NCBI RefSeq assembly: GCF_009830945.1
Contig: NZ_VWVV01000025.1
Span: 1-64,000 of the forward strand
Length of the DNA: 64,000 bases
Reading direction: 5' to 3'
Source of the DNA: Nocardiopsis sp. FR4
GTDB lineage: Bacteria; Actinomycetota; Actinomycetes; Streptosporangiales; Streptosporangiaceae
The position numbers and the translations under genes were made by a program. A model generated the notes under the pieces. The model had not been told where the DNA came from, did not search any database, and saw nothing but the letters and a program-made list of their open reading frames with translations. Positions 43,746 to 54,446 of this stretch are shown here, one piece after another (the first letter of the stretch is position 1; every line of letters starts with the position of its first letter).

Positions 43746-45326
43746 GTGTCCGTTGGTGCTGAGAGCACGTTCGACACCGTTCTCGTCGTCGACTTCGGCG
43801 CGCAGTACGCGCAGCTGATCGCACGGCGCGTCCGCGAATGCCACGTGCACAGTGAGATCGTGCCCTCGACCATGCCCGTCGAGGAGATGCTCGCCAAGAA
43901 CCCCAAGGCCATCATCCTCTCCGGCGGGCCGTCCTCGGTCTACGCCGAGGGCGCGCCCAACCTCGGTCCCGAACTGTTCGAGACCGGGGTGCCCACCTTC
44001 GGCATCTGCTACGGCTTCCAGGCGATGACCCGGGCCCTGGGCGGCACCGTGGCCAGGACGGACCTCAGCGAGTTCGGCCGCACCGAGCTGTCCGCGGTCA
44101 CCGAGTCCCTGCTGTTCGCGGGCATGCCCGCCGAGCAGCTGGTGTGGATGTCGCACGGCGACTCGGTCACCGCCGCCCCCGAGGGCTTCACCACCACCGC
44201 CAGCACCGCGGGCGCCCCGGTCGCCGCCTTCGAGGACACCGACCGCCGCCTCTTCGGCGTCCAGTTCCACCCCGAGGTCCTGCACACCGAGCACGGCCAG
44301 GAGGTACTGCGCCGCTTCCTGTACGAGGGCGCGGGCTGCCGCCCCACCTGGACGATGGTCAACATCGTCGAGGAGCAGGTGGAGCGGATCCGCGAGCAGA
44401 TCGGCGACAAGCGCGTCATCTGCGGCCTCAGCGGCGGCGTGGACTCGGCCGTGGCCGGCGCCCTGGTACAGCGCGCGGTCGGCGACCAGCTCACCTGCGT
44501 GTTCGTCGACCACGGCCTGCTGCGCAAGGGCGAGGCCGAGCAGGTGGAGAAGGACTTCGTCGCGGTCACGGGCGCCAAGCTCAAGGTCGTGGACGCCCAG
44601 GAGCGCTTCCTGTCCGCGCTGGCGGGCGTCACCGACCCCGAGGGCAAGCGCAAGATCATCGGCCGCGAGTTCATCCGCGTGTTCGAGCAGGCGGCCCGCG
44701 AGGTCGTCGCCGAGAGCGGCGAGGAGGGCGCCGAGGTCGAGTTCCTCGTCCAGGGCACCCTGTACCCGGACGTGGTGGAGTCCGGCGGGGGCACCGGCAC
44801 CGCCAACATCAAGTCGCACCACAATGTGGGCGGCCTGCCCGACGACCTCCAGTTCACCCTGGTCGAGCCGCTGCGCGAGCTCTTCAAGGACGAGGTGCGC
44901 AGGGTCGGCGAGGAACTGGGCCTGCCGCCCGAGATGGTGTGGCGCCAGCCCTTCCCCGGCCCGGGCCTGGGCATCCGCATCATCGGCGAGGTGACCCACG
45001 AGCGCCTGGAGGTCCTGCGCGAGGCCGACGCGATCGCCCGCGAGGAGCTCTCCCGCGCCGGGCTGGACCGCGACATCTGGCAGTGCCCGGTGGTGCTGCT
45101 CGCCGACGTGCGCTCGGTGGGCGTGCAGGGCGACGGCCGCACCTACGGCCACCCCGTGGTGCTGCGCCCGGTCAGCAGCGAGGACGCGATGACCGCGGAC
45201 TGGTCGCGTCTGCCCTACGACGTCCTGGCCAGGATCTCCAACCGGATCACCAACGAGGTGCGCGAGATCAACCGGGTGGCGCTGGACGTGACCAGCAAGC
45301 CCCCGGGCACCATCGAGTGGGAGTAG
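43746..45326 (+). CDS. guaA: GMP synthase (glutamine-hydrolysing)
   Basis: A 526-residue amidotransferase that makes GMP from XMP, glutamine and ATP. The glutaminase domain has [20 protein letters not shown] (catalytic Cys near residue 87) and [13 protein letters not shown]. The ATP pyrophosphatase domain has [16 protein letters not shown] (PP-loop) and [12 protein letters not shown]. The dimerisation domain ends with [11 protein letters not shown]. It completes the pathway whose preceding step is guaB at 20 kb. The start is GTG 43746. A very strong terminator follows. Confidence 0.97.
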   Translation: MSVGAESTFDTVLVVDFGAQYAQLIARRVRECHVHSEIVPSTMPVEEMLAKNPKAIILSGGPSSVYAEGAPNLGPELFETGVPTFGICYGFQAMTRALGGTVARTDLSEFGRTELSAVTESLLFAGMPAEQLVWMSHGDSVTAAPEGFTTTASTAGAPVAAFEDTDRRLFGVQFHPEVLHTEHGQEVLRRFLYEGAGCRPTWTMVNIVEEQVERIREQIGDKRVICGLSGGVDSAVAGALVQRAVGDQLTCVFVDHGLLRKGEAEQVEKDFVAVTGAKLKVVDAQERFLSALAGVTDPEGKRKIIGREFIRVFEQAAREVVAESGEEGAEVEFLVQGTLYPDVVESGGGTGTANIKSHHNVGGLPDDLQFTLVEPLRELFKDEVRRVGEELGLPPEMVWRQPFPGPGLGIRIIGEVTHERLEVLREADAIAREELSRAGLDRDIWQCPVVLLADVRSVGVQGDGRTYGHPVVLRPVSSEDAMTADWSRLPYDVLARISNRITNEVREINRVALDVTSKPPGTIEWE

Positions 45327-45341
45327 CCCTCCCCGGCCCCT

Positions 45342-45386
45342 GACGGGCCCGGCACGCGCCGCCCCGGCGCGCGTGCCGGGCCCGTC
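45342..45386. terminator. 18-bp perfect hairpin after guaA
   Basis: Arms GACGGGCCCGGCACGCGC (45342-45359) and the exact reverse complement (45369-45386) enclose nine bases. It is the longest perfect stem I found in the window. It lies between guaA (+) and the kinase gene (-) and can terminate both. Confidence 0.85.
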
Positions 45387-45462
45387 GCGTCCTCGGGGGA
45401 CCCCGCCGTCACGGCGGGTGCCTGACCGGCTGACCGCGGGCGCGGAGGCCGCCGGGCCGGGC

Positions 45463-47349
<1,887 letters not shown>

Positions 47350-47610
47350 GCGACCCTCCCCGACGGTGTCCAAACTCCGCCTTGCCCCAAGGTAGCGGTG
47401 TTTGTGCCCGGATTCCCACTCACAGACCTGTTTCGGCCGTTCTGGGGGCGGGCGGTGACTGACATGACAGTGGTGACGATCCCCGGACCGCGGTCCCGGT
47501 TCCCGGTTGCCCCCGGCGACACCGGTGTCGGCGGGGGGTGGTGAACACACCGGCGCCCGGCGCGGGGTACGTGTTCACGCAAGGTGGGGGTCCTTTACGA
47601 TTGGGGACTC

Positions 47611-48597
47611 GTGACCGTTGATACCACCGTAACCGTGCGGGTCCCCGCGAAGGTGAACCTCCAGTTGGCGGTGGGGCCCAGACGTGAGGACGGGTTCCAC
47701 GACCTCGTCAACGTGTTCCACGCCGTCTCGCTGTTCGATGAGGTTACCGTCAAGCGGGCCCCGTCGTGTCGGCGAACCGGAACGGACCCGGACGGCGCGG
47801 GGGCCGGACCTCCCCTCCTCGCCGGGCTGACGGCCGGGGGCGGACTGGGCGCCCACCTGTCCCGCGTTCCCCTGGACGCCTCCAACCTGGCCGCGCGCGC
47901 CGTGGAGCTGCTGGCCGAGCGGACCGGCCGGGGCACCCCCGTCACGGTCCACATCGACAAGCACATCCCGGTCGCGGGCGGCATGGCCGGGGGGAGCGCG
48001 GACGCCGCGGCGGCCCTGCTGGCCTGCGACCGGCTGTGGGGCTGCGGCCTGCCGCTGGAGGCCCTGCTGGAGTACGCCGCCGAGCTGGGCAGCGACGTGC
48101 CCTTCGCGCTGGTGGGCGCCACGGCGGTGGGCGAGGGGCGCGGGGAGGTCCTGCGGCCGGTCGCCAGCCCGGGGCGTTTCCGCTGGATCTTCGCCCTTTC
48201 CCCGCACGGGCTGTCCACGGCGCGGGTGTTCGGCGAGTACGACCGGATGCGTCCGGACGCGCCCGAGCCGCGGCTGGACCCGGCGCTGGCCGACGCGCTC
48301 GCCAGCGGCGATCCGGCGGCGCTGGGGGCGGCGCTGGCCAACGACCTCCAGGCGGCGGCGCTGTCCCTGCTCCCGGAACTGGAGCGGACGCTGAAGACGG
48401 GCAGCGGCGCGGGCGCCCTGGGCGCGCTGGTCTCGGGGTCGGGACCGACCTGTGCCTTCCTGGTCGGCGGAGGGGACGAGGACACCGCGGCGGTGGCCCG
48501 GCGCGAGGCGGCGGTCACGGCCGCGCTGGAGGCGAGCGGGCTGTGCGAGCGGGTCGTGGCGGCGTGGGGCGAGGTCCCCGGGGCCGCTGTCGTGTGA
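47611..48597 (+). CDS. ispE: 4-diphosphocytidyl-2-C-methyl-D-erythritol kinase
   Basis: A 328-residue GHMP kinase of the non-mevalonate isoprenoid pathway. It has VRVPAKVNLQLAVGPRREDGFHDL at the start, the P-loop-like PVAGGMAGGSADAAAALLA, and the late ALVSGSGPTCAFLV. An insertion of about 20 residues (CRRTGTDPDGAGAGPP) sits after the first strands. The start is GTG 47611. In other actinomycetes ispE is followed closely by an ABC-F gene; here an ABC-F gene occurs 4 kb downstream with accessory genes in between. Confidence 0.94.
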   Translation: MTVDTTVTVRVPAKVNLQLAVGPRREDGFHDLVNVFHAVSLFDEVTVKRAPSCRRTGTDPDGAGAGPPLLAGLTAGGGLGAHLSRVPLDASNLAARAVELLAERTGRGTPVTVHIDKHIPVAGGMAGGSADAAAALLACDRLWGCGLPLEALLEYAAELGSDVPFALVGATAVGEGRGEVLRPVASPGRFRWIFALSPHGLSTARVFGEYDRMRPDAPEPRLDPALADALASGDPAALGAALANDLQAAALSLLPELERTLKTGSGAGALGALVSGSGPTCAFLVGGGDEDTAAVARREAAVTAALEASGLCERVVAAWGEVPGAAVV

Positions 48598-48642
48598 CGT
48601 AAATCACTTCGGTTTCGCCGCCTCCGTGGTGGCGCCTCCTGG

Positions 48643-48670
48643 TTGACCTCAACTTTGGTTGAGGTACAAC
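48643..48670 (+). promoter_or_regulatory. SoxR/MerR-type operator within the transketolase promoter
   Basis: ACCTCAAC (48646-48653), TTTG, GTTGAGGT (48658-48665) is a perfect inverted repeat. It resembles the SoxR box CCTCAAG-N4-CTTGAGG. A -35 TTGACC (48643-48648) overlaps its left edge and a weak -10 (TACAAC or AACACT) follows at 16 or 19 bp. MerR-family activators act on such overlong promoters. Confidence 0.75.
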
Positions 48671-48679
48671 ACTGGGCGC

Positions 48680-49384
48680 ATGACCGCCACAGCCCCCCTC
48701 TCGCGCTACGCGGACCTGCCGGCCCTCATCGGACTGATGGAGGGTGACGACAAGCACCGGGGAGCCGCCCACGGCACCCTCGACGTGGTGTGGGTGCTCT
48801 ACGACCGCGTACTCGCCGTCGCCCCCGAGACCGCCGGGGACCCCGCCCGCGACCGGTTCCTGCTCTCCAAGGGCCACGGCCCCGCCGCCTTCTACGCGGT
48901 GCTCGCCGCCAAGGGCTTCCTGGAGGTGCCCGCGCTGCGGGGGTGGGCCTCGTTCGACTCGCCGCTGGGCCACCACCCCGACCGGGTGCTCGTGCCCGGC
49001 GTGGAGATCGGAAGCGGCTCCCTGGGGCACGGACTGCCGCTGGGGCTGGGGACCGCGCTCGGCCTGCGCGCCCAGGGCGTGCGCCGCCCGGACGGGGCCG
49101 CTCCCCGCGTCGTGGTGCTCGTCGGCGACGGCGAGCTGGACGAGGGCAGCAACCACGAGGCCATCGCGGTCGCGGGCCGCCTCGGGGTGGACGGTCTGAC
49201 GGTCGTCGTCGTGGACAACGCCTCCTCCAGCCTCGGATGGCCCGGCGGGATCGGCTCCCGCTTCCTGACCGAGGGCTGGGAGGTCCGCGAGGCCCCCGGG
49301 CGCGACCACGAGGCCCTGTACGCCTCCTTCACCCGGCCCCACGCGGGGCGGCCGCTGGCCGTCGTCGCCCGCGTCCGCTCCTAG
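48680..49384 (+). CDS. Transketolase, N-terminal (TPP-binding) subunit
   Basis: A 234-residue protein equal to the first half of a transketolase. It has SKGHGPAAFYAVLAAKG, SLGHGLPLGLGTALG and the thiamine-diphosphate/Mg motif VGDGELDEGSNHEA. It needs the C-terminal subunit encoded 10 bp downstream. Split transketolases occur in sugar metabolism and in antibiotic pathways; the substrate cannot be inferred. The start is at most about 10 bases after the predicted transcription start, so the mRNA is nearly leaderless. The promoter carries a MerR/SoxR-like operator. Confidence 0.9.
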   Translation: MTATAPLSRYADLPALIGLMEGDDKHRGAAHGTLDVVWVLYDRVLAVAPETAGDPARDRFLLSKGHGPAAFYAVLAAKGFLEVPALRGWASFDSPLGHHPDRVLVPGVEIGSGSLGHGLPLGLGTALGLRAQGVRRPDGAAPRVVVLVGDGELDEGSNHEAIAVAGRLGVDGLTVVVVDNASSSLGWPGGIGSRFLTEGWEVREAPGRDHEALYASFTRPHAGRPLAVVARVRS

Positions 49385-49393
49385 GAGAGCACC

Positions 49394-50293
49394 ATGCGTG
49401 AGACCTTCGCCGCCACCGTCAGCCAGGCCATGGACGAGGACCCGCGGGTCGCCGTCGTGCTGGCCGTCATCTCCGCGGGGATGTTCCGCGCCGCCGCGGC
49501 CCGCCACCCGGGCCGGGTGATCGACGTGGGCATCCGCGAGCAGGCCGTGATCGGGGTAGCCGGGGGGCTGGCCCTGACCGGGATGCGGCCCGTCGTGCAC
49601 ACCTACGCGCCGTTCCTGGTGGAGCGGCCCTTCGAGCAGGTCAAGCTGGACCTGGCCCACCAGGGCGTGGGGGCGGTCCTGGTGAGCATCGGGGGCTCCT
49701 ACGACGCCGCCGCGGAGGGGCGCACCCACCAGGCGCCCGGGGACGTGGCGCTGCTGGACACCCTGCCGGGGTGCGCGGTGTACGTGCCCGGCCACCCCGA
49801 CGAGGCGCGCGAGGCGCTGCGGACCGCGATCGCCGGGGACGACCTCGTGTACGTGCGGCTGTCGGAGACCGCGAACCGGGTCGCGCTGCCCGTCACCGGG
49901 CGCCTCAGCGTGCTGCGGACGGGCTCGCCGCGCTCGGCCGGGGTGGTGCTGGCCGTGGGGCCGATGCTGGACCGGGTGCTGGAGGCCACCTCCGACCTGG
50001 ACGTGACCGTGGCCTACACCGCCTCCGTGCGGCCCTTCGACCGCGAGGGGCTGAGCGCCCTGGTCGGTGCGGCGGGCAACGCGGACGTGCTCGTGGTGGA
50101 GCCGTACCTGCGGGGGACCTCCGCGCACGAGGTGGCCGCGGCGCTGGCCGACCGCCGCCACCGGCAGCTGGGGCTGGGCGTGGCCCGGGACCGGGAGGTG
50201 CGGGCCTACGGGACTCCGGCCGACCACGCGCGGGCGCACGGACTGGACACCGAGGGAATCGCCAAGGCCGCCAGGGACTTCTTCCTGGTGTAG
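49394..50293 (+). CDS. Transketolase, C-terminal (pyrimidine-binding) subunit
   Basis: A 299-residue partner of the upstream subunit. GRVIDVGIREQAVIGVAGGLAL contains the conserved catalytic Glu of the PYR domain, and VHTYAPFLVERPFEQVKLDL follows. The transketolase C-terminal domain covers about residues 175-299 (VAYTASVRPFDREGLSALV). The two halves total about 530 residues, slightly short for a fused enzyme. The operon ends at a 13-bp hairpin. Confidence 0.9.
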   Translation: MRETFAATVSQAMDEDPRVAVVLAVISAGMFRAAAARHPGRVIDVGIREQAVIGVAGGLALTGMRPVVHTYAPFLVERPFEQVKLDLAHQGVGAVLVSIGGSYDAAAEGRTHQAPGDVALLDTLPGCAVYVPGHPDEAREALRTAIAGDDLVYVRLSETANRVALPVTGRLSVLRTGSPRSAGVVLAVGPMLDRVLEATSDLDVTVAYTASVRPFDREGLSALVGAAGNADVLVVEPYLRGTSAHEVAAALADRRHRQLGLGVARDREVRAYGTPADHARAHGLDTEGIAKAARDFFLV

Positions 50294-50345
50294 GGGAGGA
50301 CGCGCCCGGGACCTCGCGTGGTGCGGCCCCGGGCCTCCCCCCGGT

Positions 50346-50375
50346 GGGCGCCGCCGGGACGCCCCGGCGGCGCCC
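50346..50375. terminator. Convergent terminator after the transketolase operon
   Basis: Perfect 13-bp arms GGGCGCCGCCGGG and CCCGGCGGCGCCC flank a four-base loop. It separates the transketolase operon (+) from the lamin-tail protein gene (-), whose stop lies eight bases further on. Confidence 0.8.
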
Positions 50376-50382
50376 GCGCGGC

Positions 50383-50892
50383 TCAGCAGCGGTAGGTCGT
50401 GCCGTCGGCGGCCTTCCCCCAGTTGCAGACGCTGATGCTGCCCGTGGAGGTGTTGTCGTCCGGGCTGCCGGGCTTCTTCAGCCGCAGGTCCGGGTTGCGG
50501 GCGCCGCCGTCGTTGGGCAGGACGTGTCGGCCGTAGCCCCGGTAGACGTGGTGCCTGCCCTGGCTGTCCCGGCGGTTGGTGCCGCTCCCGGTGTGCACGT
50601 AGGCGACGGCCCCCGCCGGGAGGTTGTAGGCGGGCAGGGCCCGTCCGTAGGTGTTGGACGTGATGTCGGGGACGTAGCCCTGGGTGTTGACGGTCCTGGT
50701 GGTGACGTTGCGGATGATGAAGTACTCGCCGTTGAGGTTGACCTGCCTGTTGTCCTTGACGTCGGCGCCGGAGGCGTTGGGCCGCACGTGGGTGACCATC
50801 AGGGCCCCGGTGGTGGAGGCCGCCTGGGCGGGGGCCGGAACGAGCAGGGCGGCGAGGAACACGGAGGCCAGGAGGGCGCGCGTGGAGCGCAT
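50383..50892 (-). CDS. Secreted small protein with lamin-tail-like domain
   Basis: A 169-residue secreted protein. The signal peptide is MRSTRALLASVFLAALL with cleavage near APAQAA. The mature part resembles an LTD (lamin-tail) Ig-like fold: ALMVTHVRPNASGADVKDNR, NLNGEYFIIRN, then PAGAVAYVHTGSGTN and a conserved C-terminus with two cysteines (SVCNWGK ... TYRC). Bacterial LTD proteins are surface or secreted adaptors, often with nucleases. It is convergent with the transketolase operon and carries no catalytic motif. Confidence 0.75.
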   Translation of the reverse strand: MRSTRALLASVFLAALLVPAPAQAASTTGALMVTHVRPNASGADVKDNRQVNLNGEYFIIRNVTTRTVNTQGYVPDITSNTYGRALPAYNLPAGAVAYVHTGSGTNRRDSQGRHHVYRGYGRHVLPNDGGARNPDLRLKKPGSPDDNTSTGSISVCNWGKAADGTTYRC

Positions 50893-51136
50893 GGCTCCCC
50901 TTTCGGGATCGCATCGGCGTCCTGCGATGCGAGCCCCGGGAAGGGCTCGGAAGCGGGGGTGTCGCGGACGGGGCACAACAGTAGCCTCATAGCGCCGCGA
51001 AAACCGCAGAATCGGGCAAGAGCCGCCCATCATGACAAGTCTTTCTGGCGGGCGGCCCCGGTGCGCGTCCGGCCGGGGAGGCGCGGGCGCCGGGGCCGCG
51101 GGCCCGGAGGCCGCCGAGGGCGGCCTCCGGAGGGGG

Positions 51137-51643
51137 TCAGCCGCAGTTGCCCCACGCGTCGCGGCCCCCGTGGCCCCACTCGCCGTCCCGGGTCCGCACG
51201 TTGCCGTAGAAGGCGACGCACCTGCCGCTCGTGTAGCGCGAGACGGCCGCGTAGTGGGCGTACTCGTCCTTGTCCCAGTAGGCGGTCTCACCGCCGGAGG
51301 TCTGGACGTAGAGGATCGCCTCCGTCTGCGTCGAGGTCCCGTGGCTGGAGGAGCCCTTGAGCGTGACCACGCAGTTCTCGCCGTAGGTACCGCTCCACAG
51401 CAGGTACACCGTGCCGACCTGGGTGCTGTTGTACCCCCCGCTGCCGAAGAGCCGGACGGCGCGGCTGTCGAGGACGCTGTAGCCGCCGCTGGACCAGCCG
51501 CAGCCCCCCGACGCGGCGGCGATCGACCCCAGGTCGGAGGAGGTGTGGGCCGACGCGGGGGAGACGGTGGCGGTCAGGGCCGCCAGGGCCAGGACCAGGG
51601 TCAGGGCGGCTTGTCTGATCTTGTGCGCGGGGGCGGTCTTCAC
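51137..51643 (-). CDS. SapA-like secreted protein (copy 1)
   Basis: A 168-residue secreted protein from GTG 51643. The signal peptide ends near VSPASA. The mature protein has GCGWSSGGYSVLDSRAV, GTVYLLWSGTYGENCVVTLKG and SGRCVAFYGNVRT, a pattern I recall from the spore-associated protein A (SapA) family of actinomycetes: four conserved cysteines and repeated short beta strands. The Cys-rich pattern suggests disulphides. It lies 47 bp from its paralogue upstream. Role unknown; surface of spores or hyphae is plausible. Confidence 0.7.
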   Translation of the reverse strand: MKTAPAHKIRQAALTLVLALAALTATVSPASAHTSSDLGSIAAASGGCGWSSGGYSVLDSRAVRLFGSGGYNSTQVGTVYLLWSGTYGENCVVTLKGSSSHGTSTQTEAILYVQTSGGETAYWDKDEYAHYAAVSRYTSGRCVAFYGNVRTRDGEWGHGGRDAWGNCG

Positions 51644-51690
51644 GGGGTTTTCCTGTTCGGTGGAAGGGCGGGGGAGACGGTCGGAGGAGG

Positions 51691-52164
51691 TCATCCGCCG
51701 CAGAACCCGTAGGCCTCGCGGCCGCCTCCGGCGAACCCGCCGGTCGGGTGCTGGATGCTGCCGACGAAGGACACGCAGCGGTCGCGGGCGTAGGCGGACA
51801 CGGCCGCGAAGTGGGAGTAGTGGTCCGCGTCGGTGTAGGTGCCCCTGCCCTGGACGTCGAGGATGGCCTGGGTGTAGTGGGGGGAGCCGTGGGTTCCCGA
51901 CCCCTTGAGCGTGACCACGCAGTTGTGGCCGTTGGCGCCGTTCCACAGGAGGTAGACCCTGCCGACCGTGGTTCCGCCGGAGGTGCGGACGGGCTGGGAG
52001 TCCAGGACGCTGTGGCCGCCGCTGGTCCACCCGCACCCGTCGGAGGAGAAGGCGATCGACCCCAGGTCGGAGGAGGTGTGGGCCGAGGCCGGGGAGACGG
52101 CCGCGCACCACGCGGCCGTTGACAGCAGCAGAGCAGCCGCGGAGCGTCTGATGGCGTTGTACAA
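51691..52164 (-). CDS. SapA-like secreted protein (copy 2)
   Basis: A 157-residue paralogue of the next gene downstream, both opening the mature part with SPASAHTSSDLGSI. It shares GCGWTSGGHSVLDSQPV, VGRVYLLWNGANGHNCVVTL and RDRCVSFVGSIQ. The start appears to be TTG 52164; AAGGGA upstream supports it weakly. Sequence divergence is moderate, so the duplication is not recent. The tandem pair suggests selection for dosage or variants on the cell surface. Confidence 0.68.
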   Translation of the reverse strand: MYNAIRRSAAALLLSTAAWCAAVSPASAHTSSDLGSIAFSSDGCGWTSGGHSVLDSQPVRTSGGTTVGRVYLLWNGANGHNCVVTLKGSGTHGSPHYTQAILDVQGRGTYTDADHYSHFAAVSAYARDRCVSFVGSIQHPTGGFAGGGREAYGFCGG

Positions 52165-52388
52165 GGGGTTTCCCTTCGGGGAGGGGACGGGGAGGCCCGG
52201 GAGGACCGGCAGGCGTGTGCCGGCCACCGTCCGGTGCCGGACAGATGCTGCCCCGGCGCCCTGTAGCGGCCCTGTCCGTTTCCTTTCGCCGCTGCTCGGA
52301 GCCCGGCCCCGGGAGCGGCGCGCTCCGGCGGGCCCCGATGGCCCCGAACCGCGTGTGCGTCCGGACACGGACGGCTACGGTGACCCCC

Positions 52389-52580
52389 ATGACCACTCAG
52401 CGGAACCTCGCGGCGCGCCATCCCGACGTCCGTTTCGTCCGTCTGGTGCCCGGTGAGCACGGGCACGGCGCCATCTGGAAGATCTTCCCCAAGGGCGCGG
52501 ACAGCCCCGTCATGTACGCCCGCACCGACGAGGAGGCCGAGCGGTACGCCCGGACCGTCGGCGGGCTGCCGCGGTCCTGA
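52389..52580 (+). CDS. Small conserved-looking protein, 63 aa
   Basis: A 63-residue soluble protein with HPDVRFVRLVPGEHGHGAIW and YARTDEEAERYART segments. Codon usage is normal for the genome. No family is recognised. It lies 43 bp before the ABC-F gene and may share its transcript. Confidence is limited by size. Confidence 0.6.
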   Translation: MTTQRNLAARHPDVRFVRLVPGEHGHGAIWKIFPKGADSPVMYARTDEEAERYARTVGGLPRS

Positions 52581-52629
52581 GGCCGGGAACGGTTCGCGCA
52601 CCACGGCACTGCGGCGACAATGGATGACG

Positions 52630-54411
52630 ATGAATCTGGTGAATCTTCAGGACGTGTCCCTGGCCTACGGGCCGCTCGTGCTCCTCGACAAGGTGTCGCT
52701 CGGCGTCGAGGAGGGCGAACGCATCGGCGTCGTCGGCCGCAACGGCGGCGGCAAGTCGACTCTGATCTCCGTGCTCTCCGGCATCACCGAGCCCGACTCC
52801 GGCCGGGTCGTGCACAACCGCGGGCTGCGCGTCGGCTTCCTGCACCAGCGCGACACCTTCCCCGACACCAGCGTCGGGGAGTTCGTCCTGGGCGACCGCG
52901 CCGAGCACGAGTGGGCGGGCGACGCCCGCATCCGCGACGTCCTGCGCGGCCTGCTCGGCGGCTGGGACCTGGACAGCCCCATGAGCGGCCTCTCCGGCGG
53001 GGAGCGCCGCCGCTCCGGCCTGGCCCGGCTGCTGATCGGCGACCACGACCTGATCGTCCTGGACGAGCCCACCAACCACCTGGACATCGAGGGCATCGCC
53101 TGGCTCGCCGAGCACCTGCGCGCCCGCTCCGAGGCGCTCGTGGTCGTCACCCACGACCGCTGGTTCCTGGACGCCGTCACCACCCGCACCTGGGAGGTCG
53201 GGCGCGGTGCCGTCGAGCGCTACGAGGGCGGTTACGCCGCCTACGTCCTGGCCAAGGCCGAGCGCGAGCGCCAGGCCGCCGCGGCCGAGGAGCGCCGCCA
53301 GAACCTCATGCGCAAGGAGCTGGCCTGGCTGCGCCGCGGCGCCCCGGCCCGCACCTCCAAGCCCAAGTTCCGGATCGAGGCGGCCAACCAGCTCATCGCC
53401 GACGAGCCGCCGCCCCGGGACACCGTCGAACTCGTCAAGTTCGCCAGCTCGCGGCTCGGCAAGACCGTCATCGACCTCAAGAACGTGACGGTCTCCGTCC
53501 CCGACCGGGTCCTGCTCGACCACCTCACCTGGCAGCTGGGCCCCGGCGACCGGGTCGGCCTGGTCGGCGTGAACGGCGCGGGCAAGTCCACCCTGCTCAA
53601 GGTCCTCGCCCACGAGCGCGAGCCCGACGAGGGCAGCGTGCGCACCGGCCGGACGGTCAGACTCGCCCACCTGTCCCAGAACATCGCCGAGCTGGACCCC
53701 ACCGCCCGCCCCCTCCAGGCGGTCATGGACGTGCGCGAGCACGTCACCATCGGCAAGCGCGACTACACCGCCAGCCAGATGCTGGAGCGGTTCGGCTTCC
53801 GAGGCGAGCGCCAGTGGACCCCGATCGGCGACCTGTCCGGCGGCGAGCGCCGACGCCTCCAGCTGCTGCGCCTGCTCATGGACGAGCCCAACGTGCTGCT
53901 GCTGGACGAGCCCACCAACGACCTGGACATCGAGACCCTCACCGAGCTGGAGGACCTCCTCGACGGCTGGCCCGGGTCCCTGGTCCTGGTCAGCCACGAC
54001 CGCTACTTCCTGGAGCGCATCACCGACCGCGTGCTCGCCCTGATGGGTGACGGAAGCCTGGCGTTCCTGCCCGGCGGCGTGGACGAGTACCTGGAGCGCC
54101 GCGTGCGGAGCCTGGGCGAGGCCACCGTGCCGCTGGGCGCCTCCGAGGCGGCCGCTGCCGAGGCGGCGCCGGAGGAACGGCCCGCCGTCTCGGCGGCCGA
54201 GCGGCGTGCCGCCCAGAAGGAGATGCAGCGGGTCGAGCGGCGCATGGACCGTATCACCAGGCGCGAGACGGAACTGCACGAGCTCATGGCCGCCGCCGCG
54301 GACGACTACGCCAGGCTCGCCGAACTCGACGCCGAGGCCAAGGCCCTCGCCGCCGAGCGCGAGGGCTTGGAGGAGGTCTGGCTGGAGCAGGCCGAGATCG
54401 CCGGGGACTGA
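52630..54411 (+). CDS. ABC-F family ATPase (Uup-like)
   Basis: A 593-residue protein with two nucleotide-binding domains and no membrane spans. Domain 1 has Walker A GRNGGGKSTL, signature LSGGERRRSGLARLL and Walker B LIVLDEPTNHLD. A basic linker (LMRKELAWLRRGAPARTSK) follows. Domain 2 has GVNGAGKSTLL, LSGGERRRLQLLR and VLLLDEPTNDLD. The C-terminal coiled coil (about 530-590) is Uup-like. ABC-F proteins act on the ribosome or in DNA metabolism, and some give antibiotic resistance. ATGs at 52624 and 52630 are both possible; no clear SD is present. Confidence 0.92.
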   Translation: MNLVNLQDVSLAYGPLVLLDKVSLGVEEGERIGVVGRNGGGKSTLISVLSGITEPDSGRVVHNRGLRVGFLHQRDTFPDTSVGEFVLGDRAEHEWAGDARIRDVLRGLLGGWDLDSPMSGLSGGERRRSGLARLLIGDHDLIVLDEPTNHLDIEGIAWLAEHLRARSEALVVVTHDRWFLDAVTTRTWEVGRGAVERYEGGYAAYVLAKAERERQAAAAEERRQNLMRKELAWLRRGAPARTSKPKFRIEAANQLIADEPPPRDTVELVKFASSRLGKTVIDLKNVTVSVPDRVLLDHLTWQLGPGDRVGLVGVNGAGKSTLLKVLAHEREPDEGSVRTGRTVRLAHLSQNIAELDPTARPLQAVMDVREHVTIGKRDYTASQMLERFGFRGERQWTPIGDLSGGERRRLQLLRLLMDEPNVLLLDEPTNDLDIETLTELEDLLDGWPGSLVLVSHDRYFLERITDRVLALMGDGSLAFLPGGVDEYLERRVRSLGEATVPLGASEAAAAEAAPEERPAVSAAERRAAQKEMQRVERRMDRITRRETELHELMAAAADDYARLAELDAEAKALAAEREGLEEVWLEQAEIAGD

Positions 54412-54414
54412 TCC

Positions 54415-54441
54415 CCGGGGGCGGGCGCGGCCCGCCCCCGG
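54415..54441. terminator. Convergent terminator between ABC-F and SGNH genes
   Basis: Perfect 12-bp arms CCGGGGGCGGGC and GCCCGCCCCCGG flank a three-base loop, between stop codons only 35 bp apart. Confidence 0.75.
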
Positions 54442-54446
54442 TCCGG

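Noticed and set aside
40758-45152. A 1464-codon open frame on the minus strand
   Set aside because: It is antisense to the secreted nuclease and guaA. Its composition (Gly, Val, Asp, Arg rich, no motifs) is the reverse-frame artefact of very high GC3.
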